Assembly: GCA_002245135.1 (NCBI GenBank)
Contig: NGBS01000016.1
Coordinates: 62,001 to 126,000 of the forward strand
Direction of reading: 5' to 3'
Source of the DNA: Proteromonas lacertae
Lineage: Eukaryota; Sar; Bigyra; Opalinata; Proteromonadidae
Length of the DNA stretch: 64,000 nt
This document shows, in pieces, positions 36,521 through 46,229 of the stretch. The notes below the pieces were generated by a model. That model saw nothing but the letters and a program-made list of their open reading frames with translations, was not told where the DNA came from and ran no database searches. The stretch's first letter is position 1. Each line of letters opens with the position of its first letter. The position numbers were made by a program, and so were the translations under genes.

Positions 36521-38057
36521 ATGAATAGAATATCTATAGGAATTGATTTGGGTGCGAAATATTCATGTTGTACATACTTGAAACCTGGACCCTCAGTGGG
36601 CCAATACAATTATGTAGAATTTGAGAATGGTTCTAGATTTCTGGCCTGCTATGTATGTTATAAGCAAGTAGAACCAAAAGTTAGTGTAGGAGAAGAGGTT
36701 AGAAACCTTATTATTCGTAATCTACCTTTCACAGTTTATAATACAAAGAGATTGATAGGTAGAAAGTATGATGAATTAATTATAGAGAATTTGAAACATG
36801 TTCCATTTGAAATAATCAATTCAAACAACATTCCTATAATAAAGATCAGATTGGGAAAGACCCAGTTACAATTAACCGCTGAAGATGTTGTATCAGATAT
36901 ACTGTTAAAAGCAAAAAATGTTGCAGATGAACAATGTTTCAATAAACCAAATTTAAAAACCAAAGCAGTAATATCAATTCCAAACTCATACAAAAACAGA
37001 GAAAGAATGAAAACTATAAAAGCAGGCGAAAAAGCTAATTTAGAAGTAATTCGACTAGTAAATGAACCAACAGCTTCAGTGGTAGGATATGTTTATAAAA
37101 AGTTTAAATTAGGTGTAAAAGAGAAAAAAAGATGTTTAATAATTGACTTTGGTTCTACTTCATTGAGTGTAAGTATTGTAGATACAAATACAGAAGAAAC
37201 GAAAGTGACAGTGATTGCTTCTAGTGGTGATAATCATTTAGGTGGTGAAGACATGGACTATAATATATTAAACTATTTTTCTGACAAATTGATGAAAGAA
37301 AAGAAATTCAATTTGTATGAGAATAAAAAAGAATTGGTTTTAATGAAAAGAGCTTGTGAAGAAGCAAAGCATCAATTAATTAAAACTGATTCAGTAAATG
37401 TAGAATGTGATATATTAAAAATTAAAAAGATTGATAGTATACTAACAAGAGATGTGTTTCAATAATTTAAATCAACAAATTTTTGATCGTTATATTTCTA
37501 TTATTGAGAAATTGTTTGAAAGTTCTAATGTATCAAAGGAGAGTATTGATATTATTGTATTAGAAGGTGGAGGAAACAAAGTTTTACAAATACAAAATCT
37601 CATAAGTGAATCATTTAATAGTGTATATATTTACAAGAAAGTATTTAAAGAAGAAGTGTCTCAAGGAGCTGCTGTTCTTGCTTTACCCCATGAAATTGAT
37701 TATATGAGTGTAAATGATGTAATATCATATGATGTACTTGTGTGTACTAAAAATGGAGAAAAAATTAAAGTAATTTCAAAATTTTCTCCAATTCCTTGTG
37801 AAAAGGTTGTTACTATTACTACAGATAAAGATAATCAGAATTTTATTGATTTTAGTATATATGAATGTGATGATGAGAATAATTTGAAATATGGTTGTGA
37901 GATGACAGATTTTAGGTGTGAAAACGTTCCTCCAACACGTAAAGGTATGGTAAAAGTAGAATTGAAGTTTATTTTCAACATGAGTGGAGTATTTGTAATT
38001 GATGGATTAGCTAAACTTCCAGGAACATCACAAACAATAACTGTCAAAGAAATATAA
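36521..38057 (+). CDS. Divergent Hsp70-family protein without the helical lid, one frame break
   Basis: The start is ATG 36521 (MNRISIGIDLGAKYSCCTYL). Nucleotide-binding motifs are recognisable but altered: IDLGAKYS for phosphate 1, LIIDFGSTS where DLGGGT is usual, GGEDMDYNIL, and VLEGGGNKVLQIQNLI for the adenosine motif. A beta-sandwich substrate domain follows (PIPCEKVVTITTDKDNQ...) and the protein ends after about 515 residues without the C-terminal alpha lid or an EEVD-type tail. The first frame stops at 37465 after TRDVFQ while the next begins NNLNQQIFDRY in another frame; the homologous region is continuous in Hsp70, and no intron fits without deleting it. So there is a one-base shift near 37462, or a sequence error. 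Chaperone activity is uncertain. Confidence 0.75.
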
Positions 38058-38124
38058 ATATAAAAATAGAAATAATACAATAAAGAGTAAAATAAAAGTA
38101 AAAATGTGTTTTTCTTTCTTTTCT

Positions 38125-40262
38125 TTATCCCATTTGTTTTCTTGGAATTGCACAAGCGAAATATTGCATTACAAATTTCTTCATTTCTTCATACTCCATT
38201 ATTCCTTCATATTCATAATAAGCGCCATCTTGTAATATATCAATCACAAATAAAGCAGGAGTTCTTTCAATATGACATAATCCTCTAATTTGTCTACACA
38301 CTTTATTATCATCAGTATTTGCTAATACAAAGCTAATATTATCTCTCTTTAATTCTTTACCAATCTTATTAAAATTTTCAATTATTTGTGCATCATTACC
38401 ACTAATGCAGAATACACATGGTTCTTCGTTAATCTCTTTTGGATTATCTTCTACATTTAATATTGGATTAGGAATCCAAGGATATTCATTAGGATGATGT
38501 TCTAAAGCATCTCTTCCATCACTTCTTATTTTATTACCATCTTTATTATAAATTACAACTGATGGAATTCCAGTAATGTTTAATATGTTATATAACGGCA
38601 TAATTCTTTTATCTTCAAAGGGTATTCCATATAATCCTAAATGATTGAAATATTCATTATATTCGTTTTGATCACTATCTGTTGAGACCCATATAATTGG
38701 AAAATCAACTCCATCAGCAGATAGTTGTTTATCAATATCAATTACTTGTGGTACAAAATTACGACAGACTGGACACCAACTTGTACTGAATAAAATAGCA
38801 AATATTTTGTTATTAATAACATCTTTAGCTTGTACAATATTATTAACATCACCTCCTTTATATAAATCACCATCTAATAAATCATATATCGTTTGCTTAG
38901 TCCAAGGATACTGTAAATGTCCTTCTAAATCTTCTTCTATCATGGTATAAGCATTATCATTTAAACAATTTCCATTATTATCTAATACAATAACAGTTGG
39001 AATTCCTGTCACTCGATATTTAGCATTTATATCTTTACGTGTCTTTTCACTACTAAATGGAATGCTATACCAAGGCATCTCCTTCATATATTCATTATAT
39101 TCATTTTCAGTTTTATCCCAACTGTTATATATTATTTCAAATTGAACTTGATCTTCTTTCATCTCATTGTACAATTTTGATAATTTTGGAAAAAACACTT
39201 TATCAGGTTCACTCCATGAACTACTACAATAAATCAACGTAATTTTATTCTCCAATATTTCATCCACTAAAACGGTATTCTGCTTGTTATCCAATACATT
39301 TTCTCCAACTATTTCCTTGATTATATCCAATGATGTTTTTTCATTATTATTATTAAGGGATTTCTTCTCATTTCCATCTGCAGCTGCTACACTATGTTCC
39401 ATCTCCGTTATATTTGATAATTTCACTTGCAAACCAGCTAAAGAAACCGACACTTCTGATATTTTTATTCTTTTTTCTTTATCTTTTACTATCGTCTTAT
39501 CTAATAAATCATTAATCAACGGAATGTCAGTTAATGGCTGATAAGCTCCTACCATTACTAAGTTCTTAATGTCAGGGATAGAATGACCTGGAAATATATG
39601 TGTTCCAGTTACTATATAATATAATATACAACCAAAACTCCAAACATCTGTAGTAAAATCAATCTCTTCTTCTTTAAACATTTCTGGACTCATATAATAA
39701 TATGTACTGATTGGAATTGTATCTTTTGGGGTTATTTCGTTTTTCATATAGTCTGATAAACAACACTTGCTCATTTCATCATTTGAGAAATAAACATTAG
39801 ATGGCTTGAGATTTCCATATACACAGCCGTTATCATGTAAGCATTGTAAGCCACTACATATACTGTTTACAATACTCTCTAAAGAGTTGTTTTCTTTGAT
39901 ATCTGGGTATTTTACGTTGGTTAAATTAGATTTATATTTTGGCATTTGTAAATCGACTATATGTTTATCTAATAAATATTTTCCTTCTATTGGTACAAGA
40001 AATTCATTTTTTAATGAGTATAACTTTGCCAGTTTGTCAATATAATTCTTAATCTTATCCTCTGCTATATCTCCTGTTTGAATTGTTTTAAGAATACTTA
40101 TTTCTTTAGTTTTTTTATGCTTAACAATAAACACTTTGCTATCATTTCTGATAGAAATCTCTTCCTCAACCTATATTTTATAATATGCAATACATATACA
40201 TTTAAGGGTAAAGATGGATCTGGCAAAACAGCTCTTGGCGAGTGAGAAGCTGCTCCACCCAT
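38125..40262 (-). CDS. Pseudokinase fused to three thioredoxin/nucleoredoxin-like domains, N-myristoylation motif
   Basis: After a 29-nt intron (about 40171-40199) the frame gives 702 residues from ATG 40262. The N-terminus MGGAASHS fits the N-myristoylation rule (Gly2, Ser6). The kinase-like domain (about residues 20-245) keeps a strand-3 Lys (ISILK) and SPEMF/DVWSFGCILYY, but the HRD loop reads YGNLKPSN and DFG reads DYM, so phosphotransfer is doubtful. Three thioredoxin-fold domains follow, each with the nucleoredoxin/tryparedoxin pattern (FFPKLSKLYNEMK; WVSTDSDQNEYNEYF; GIPTVIV and GIPSVVI). Only the middle one has a redox pair, WCPVC; the first has SWSEPD and the third none. Inference: a membrane-tethered redox sensor or adaptor. 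Its kinase part is closest in style to the genes at 42.7 and 46.2 kb. Confidence 0.85.
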
Positions 40263-40411
40263 AAAAATAACGAAATAGCTGTTTCAAAAAAATTACTGTT
40301 TCTTTTTTTCTTCAAAACAAAATAAAATAAAATAAAACATAAAAACATATAAGAGATTATTAAATCATAAAAACGACTTTTATATACAACGCAAAATAAC
40401 ATTTACACAAT

Positions 40412-41314
40412 TTACAAATTAATTTCTTCATCACCAGAACATGAAACATCACTTATTCTGATTGGCACAGGCGAAGGTAAATTAGGATCCACATTTAAAG
40501 CCATTGGAGAGGGAGGACATCCAACAGAACTTGAAAATATGGGAATCTCTGTATTAGATATATGAGTCTGTGGAGGTGATATTATAATTACATTATTAGC
40601 CCCACTCTTATTGTTATTAAATGATTGGATTGGAATTGTGGAAGAGGTGAAGAAATTAGGAGTTGTTTTTCTGAGAGTTTTATTACCTATTTCACTCTTT
40701 TGATCATCTGTAGTAGTTGTATTTGATAACTCGATCTTCTTTTGATTGAATGTTGAAGATTTCGCATATGCGTGATTTGTATATAATTCATTACCATTAT
40801 TACTGTTAGAATTACTATCAGGTAATGATTCTGTCAATAAACTACGATGATGAGTTCTATTCTTCTTAATACTTATACCTTCATTATAATTGCTTGGAGC
40901 AATGACATTAATTGGTATTGTACTTGCTGCTGGAAAGTAAACATGGGAACTTACTCCTATTAAGGATCTAGTATGCTGATGATGATAATATAGCCTATTA
41001 GGTGTAGATGCATTCATTGGTATTGAAAATTTATTACTTATTATTGGTTGATCAACTATTTTTTCCTGGTCACTTAATGTAGTATTACTCTTTTGGTCAT
41101 TAATTATTGGAACTGTACTTAGAGAAGGGTAAGAAGATTGTTCTGAAGATATTGATATATGACTTTTCTTTTTTCTTCTTGGGGGAGGAGATTGAGCTAT
41201 TTGCATTTCTGAATCAACATCTGGGTCGTAATTTGCTATTTTTCGACTGTCATTATTTCTTCTGCATGATATAAAATTACACAAAGCAGTAAATGTACTA
41301 CAACACGATTTCAT
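40412..41314 (-). CDS. Unrecognised Ser/Pro-rich protein with N-terminal Cys cluster
   Basis: A single uninterrupted frame of 300 residues starts at ATG 41314. It opens MKSCCSTFTALCNFISCRR, a cluster of cysteines next to basic residues that would suit palmitoylation and membrane attachment, then a basic patch PPPRRKKKSH. The rest is low-complexity Ser/Asn/Pro/Thr with repeated STIPI or TIPI words (STVPI, STIPIN, STIPIQ) and SP/TP sites, so probably disordered and phosphorylated. No domain is recognised. It follows the pseudokinase gene region on the same strand with its own start. Confidence 0.65.
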   Translation of the reverse strand: MKSCCSTFTALCNFISCRRNNDSRKIANYDPDVDSEMQIAQSPPPRRKKKSHISISSEQSSYPSLSTVPIINDQKSNTTLSDQEKIVDQPIISNKFSIPMNASTPNRLYYHHQHTRSLIGVSSHVYFPAASTIPINVIAPSNYNEGISIKKNRTHHRSLLTESLPDSNSNSNNGNELYTNHAYAKSSTFNQKKIELSNTTTTDDQKSEIGNKTLRKTTPNFFTSSTIPIQSFNNNKSGANNVIIISPPQTHISNTEIPIFSSSVGCPPSPMALNVDPNLPSPVPIRISDVSCSGDEEINL

Positions 41315-41616
41315 TCCAGAATAAATATATCTCTTGAACTGTAACCCTATATAATTGTTTGTATAAGCTAAAAATATTGAATGGTAAGTTTATAAATTAT
41401 TTTAAATAAGATATCTTATTTATAAAAGACTAGAACATAAAATGAAAAAAACTGAAATTCTTCGAAAAAATACCCAAAAATTTTAAAACAATGAATTTAC
41501 AATATTTAAAAGGGATGATAAATCTCATTAACTATTTCTTTTCATAACTACAGAAGGATTGGCTTTATTGTACCCATTCTTAATAAAGATTAACGAACAG
41601 ACTTAGGTCTTTTTGC

Positions 41617-42468
41617 TTAAGCCAAATCAGCTTCTTCTTTAGTTGTAAATACTGTGTTTTTGAATTTATTATCAGAATTTTGTTTTGAATCAATATAATG
41701 TTCAACTATTTTCTCTATTACAGCATCTTTTTGTTCATTATTCATTTCTTCAAAACCTCTAAACCACATCAACATATCTTTGGCTTTGCTAGCATAAGTA
41801 CATGCCAAAAAGGAATTACCACAATTTTGAACTATCAAAGAGACTATTTCTTCATCTACTTTTTCTAATATTCCTTCATTTAGATTGGGATTATTGAATT
41901 CTGCTATTACTTCCTTCTTCAAACTGCCACTTATATTAATTTCATTCTCAGAACCAACAGTTATATATCTTTCAATCATTTTCTTTACTCTCTCAACTAT
42001 TGTGATAGAAGCAGATGGAGATCCAAGTGTATGAGATAAATAGTATAATCTAAAGCATTATAAATTGATTGAATTATACAAACTATCTCCATTATACAGT
42101 AAATCCAACATTTCTTGCAGTTTTGTTGAATTCCAATCATCTTCTGGATGTTCTGCATGTAGATATGCTATTGCATAATCTTCTACATAATCAAAAGAGA
42201 TATTCTTATATCTATCTTCACCACATTCTTGGAACATACTGACAGTGTATTTTTTAACTCTTACAGTAGTATTACTTATCATTTGAGCAACTCTATCAAC
42301 TGCATCTAAATTATTATGCAAAGACTCTTCTAATTGTGTTGTTACATCATTAATATAACCTTCTAATGATTCTAAATCACATGCATATATTCTTAACAAA
42401 AATAAAACATTATATTGATACTCTCCATATAATAAATAACTCTTTCCATAGGAAGATGAAAAATACAT
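41617..42468 (-). CDS. RGS-like domain protein
   Basis: Two exons with a 30-nt intron (about 42048-42077) give 273 residues from ATG 42468 (MYFSSSYGKSYLLYGEY). The C-terminal half (VERVKKMIERYITVGSENEI, then IVSLIVQNCGNSFLACTYAS) resembles the back half of an RGS domain: a helix with Y, a GSE-NEI-I turn, then the EI..L.......FL helix. RGS proteins speed GTP hydrolysis on G-alpha. The N-terminal half is helical and not recognised. The match is by pattern and moderate. It lies 200 bp from the divergent kinase-like gene, with ATCAAGCC at 42594-42601 between them. A second, clearer RGS domain occurs in the receptor gene at 60-63.5 kb. Confidence 0.45.
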
Positions 42469-42668
42469 TAGTATTACGTAAACCACTATCGTCTAATAGA
42501 ATAAGAATGCATCATTCACACAAATTATAAATTTATATAAACACAATTATATCATCACTTATCTTATTTTTAACAATTTTTAAATTTCATTTTATCAAGC
42601 CAAATATTCATTTAGTCGTTTCATTATTATATTCTTATCTTTTTCTCTTTATATACTATTCGTATGAT

Positions 42669-44171
42669 ATGAATAAAACCAAAAATATAATAAAGAAGAC
42701 ATATAATATACGAAAAATTCGTGAGAATGATTTGATGAATTATTGTGAAAAAGTGAAAATAATCGAAAGAATGAGAGTAGCAAACTACTGTCGAATATTA
42801 AGTGTGAATGTAAGGCGTCATGAATTGTATGTGAAACGATATACATACGAGTGTAGTTTAGGAGTGTTGTTATATAATAGTGAGTTAGAAACTGATTTTG
42901 TTGATGAAATAATATGTAAATTATTAAGAAGTGTGATGATGTTGAATGAATTGAATATATGTAATGGTAATTTGAATATGAATAATATGTTATTAGATGA
43001 AAATAATGAAATATATATAAGTGATTATTGTTTAAATGAAATTCGTGATTTGAATGATATAATAATAGAAAACTATAAATATTTAAGTCCAGAGAGTATA
43101 TTATATGGTAAAAGTGTAATTGAAAGTGATATTTGGAGTGTTGGTTTAATAATATATAAGCTATTGAAGAAAGTTGATATGATAAATGGAAAGAATAAAG
43201 AAGAGATTGAAAATATAATATTATCAATAGAAAACAAAAGAATTAAGTTGAAACTAAATGCTGATGATGATGCTGAAGATGAGAATTGTAAAAGATTGGA
43301 AATATATGAAAATATAATCAATGGTTGTTTAAAAGTGAATATATGATGATCGAATGATGATAGATGATATAATGATTGTAATAAATAAAAATGTAGAAAA
43401 TAAAGAAGATAGGAAGAGATATGAAATGCTATATAATAATATATCACTGTTTAAATACTATGAGATTATAAATAAGATAAAACATCAAGAAGTATTGAAT
43501 GTAGAAGAAATCCAATTTATCTGTAATAATGAAGATATAATCTACAAACTGGTAACACATTATAATCGTCACAATTCACTATATGATTTCTGTATATTGA
43601 AATCCATGAAGTGGGATAGCGAATATAGAATCATTTTATCGTGTTGATTGGCCACCAGTAGGTAATAATGCAAGAGAAATAAAAATGATAAGTTCTTTCG
43701 CTTATATTGGATATGATATTATCCTTAAACATTATTACGTATGATATAACACCTACAGATTGTACTTGAATTTATTTCAATACTTTAAATGTTTCCCTAA
43801 TGTTCAATATATCAATTTGAAGAGGTCAAAATATTGGAGATACAGGAGTGATGTTATTAATTGATAGTTTCATCTATTTTGAATGTCTGAAAGATTTAGA
43901 TATATCTGAAACTGGAATTAGTAATGATTCAATAAAATATTTGAGTGAAAAGAAAATAAGAATGTCAAATCTAATCACATTAAGAATTCAGAAGAATAAT
44001 TTCAACAAAATGATTGCAAAATACATCCGATTATCAATTGAATATTTACCTAAAATAGAAAATATTTATATAGAAGGATTTAAAGAAGAAACATCAACAA
44101 TCGTATCATTACAAAAGATGTATCCAAAAATGACATTTAAATCCCACAAATTAGTGATTAATTTTTTATAA
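42669..44171 (+). CDS. Kinase-like (HGN-type) protein with short leucine-rich repeat tail
   Basis: The N-terminal domain (ATG 42669) aligns in layout with the kinase-like domains at 38-40 and 46-47 kb: YVKRYTYECSLGVLL, catalytic loop CNGNLNMNN in place of HRDxKxxN, ISDYC for DFG, YLSPES for APE, DIWSVGLIIYKLL. An intron at about 43596-43623 (28 nt) and two of 20-21 nt (near 43739 and 43826) join the rest, ending in two or three leucine-rich repeats (LDISETGISNDSIKYL; LPKIENIYIEGF). Near 43340 the frame moves by one base inside a conserved motif (GCLKVN, then DDRMMIDD); a 37-40-nt intron with an unusual GTT donor is the alternative. It may therefore be a decaying or shortened paralogue of the 46.2-kb gene. 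Confidence 0.6.
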
Positions 44172-44619
44172 TCTAGACTTTAGTTTGTGTTTTGATTTTA
44201 TTCTTCTCTTATTGAATAGGATGTCTAACCACTGTCATACATAATTCTATTTTACACAAAAAAGAGTTTGAGTATTTATGTTTACATCATTTTTCATATT
44301 TCAATATATTTATATTTCACACAAATTACAAATGTTTTTGGATCTTCATAGAAATGAATACTTTTGTTTTCTATTCAACTGTTGTATTATTATAATTTGT
44401 AAGTTATTATTCTATACTTTATTAACTATATCGCAATGTTGAAGTAAATTCTATGATGTGATAAAAGGTAATAATCAACCATTTGTTTTAACAACCATTG
44501 GGAATTTCAAATTTGAGATTTAATAAACATCAATAAATACAATAGAAATATTCAAACAAAAATTATATTCAAGTATTAATTAAATGTATACAAGTTTTAC
44601 TATCATGTATTATATATTG
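44172..44619. other. Convergent intergenic spacer
   Basis: About 450 bp of AT-rich sequence between the 3' ends of the kinase-like gene and the RCC1 gene. No sustained frame, no repeat and no RNA gene recognised. Confidence 0.5.
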
Positions 44620-46108
44620 CTAAACTTGAGGCACTTCTACTACAGCAGCTGTAGTCAGAACACCACAAAATATTTGTTTCACAATACAATCTTTAAAAGC
44701 ATCAACAACTCTTGGAGTTACTTGATCTTCGTCAGTTTTATATCCTAATCTACCATCATCACATTTCCCCCATGTATACAACTGTCCAGTATTAGCCAAT
44801 GCAGCAGTATGTGCAGTACCACACGCTATATCTACAATACCTTTATTCTGTAAGATTAGATAAGGAATATATGCACTATCTTTACTACCATGCCCTAATT
44901 GACCTGATTTGCAACTACCCCAACAATATAAATCACCGTACTTCGTTAAAGCTGCAGTATGCCAACAACCACATGATACTTTTGTAACGAATTGACTTTC
45001 GATATCTTTCACTATTTTAGGCTCAAAGCAATGACCTGTTTTACTATGTCCTAATCTACCATCATCATCAAATCCCCAAGTATATAACTTACCCTCTTTA
45101 CTCAATGCAGCAGTATGATGTCCACCACAAGATACTTGCACTATATCAATATCCTTCAATGATTCTACTAATTTCGGATATGATTGTTCAGAACCATCTT
45201 TATGACCCAATCTGCCACCATTTCCATATCCCCAGGTGTATAATTTATGATCATTTTTAGATAAAGCACCACAATGCAATCCACCACAGGATATACTCTC
45301 AATTGGAATATAATCAGCGAAGTATAAGACGAGCATAGGCTTGTCATATGTCAAATTATTACCATGACCTAGTCGACCATCTGAACCTAAGCCCCATGTG
45401 TATAATTTACCTTCATTTGTTAATGCTGCTGAATGTAACTCACCACACTTTATTTCTATTATATTTTCATTGATTAATGTTTGCACTAGTTTGGGATATA
45501 ATACATCAAGTGTATTCCCATGTCCTAGCCTTCCATCTCCTCCATAGCCCCAACTATAGAGTTTACCTTCTTTAGTCAGTGCTAATGTATGAGATGTACC
45601 TAATGATATCTATTTATATCATATTTATAACAAATACTTGTGTAATTGATAATGTATTAAAAGCATCTAGTATAATAGGTATATTTGAGCCACATCTATC
45701 TCCTGTTCCTAATTGTCCATGTTCACCTTTACCCCATATATATGTATAAGTTGTTGTTGGTACTACAATTCCGAAATAATCGATTTCATCCTGCAGTACT
45801 TCCTTTGGTATATTCTTAGGACAATATATATTTCCAGTTCGATAGCTATATATATAAAATTATATTTTCATAACATACAAATGAAGAATAGCTTCAAAAG
45901 CATCAGGATTTCGATCAAAGAATATTTCACCATTCGAATCCTTCTTTAATAAATACGTATTTCTTGCTGAAAACATTGTTCCTAACAAAGATTCAGGATA
46001 TGTAGAAAATGTGGATATTTGAGTTTCAAATCTTCTACCACCTACGTTAATAATGATACGGCTATCAATATCTCTGTATTCTTCTGTATTTTTGGATTGG
46101 AATGACAT
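44620..46108 (-). CDS. T1/BTB-domain protein with seven RCC1 repeats
   Basis: The start is ATG 46108 (MSFQSKNTEEYRDIDSR). An N-terminal potassium-channel tetramerisation type BTB domain (INVGGRRFETQISTFSTYPE, DGEIFFDRNPDAFEAILHFYRTG-type core) is completed across an intron of about 35 nt that restores HFYRTGNIYCP. It is followed by seven RCC1 blades, each with a (Y/S)WG..GxLG signature (WGKGEHGQLG, WGYGGDGRLG, WGLGSDGRLG, WGYGNGGRLG, WGFDDDGRLG, WGSCKSGQLG, WGKCDDGRLG), forming one beta-propeller. KCTD-type T1 domains often recruit Cullin-3, and RCC1 propellers bind proteins or chromatin. A ubiquitin-ligase adaptor role is therefore likely by inference. No channel segment is present. Confidence 0.85.
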
Positions 46109-46229
46109 AGCACTCAAGAAAGATTTAGTTTAAAAACAATTTTGATTTTCAAACGCCAAACTCTTAATTTGGGGTACATTTTTGGTAATTTTTTTTTATA
46201 ACGAAAATCGTTATACGTTTTAAAACTAG

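Noticed and set aside
37452-38057. Independent short gene starting inside the Hsp70-like gene
   Set aside because: Its product is the continuation of Hsp70 (adenosine motif and substrate domain), so it is the same gene after a frame change, not a new one.
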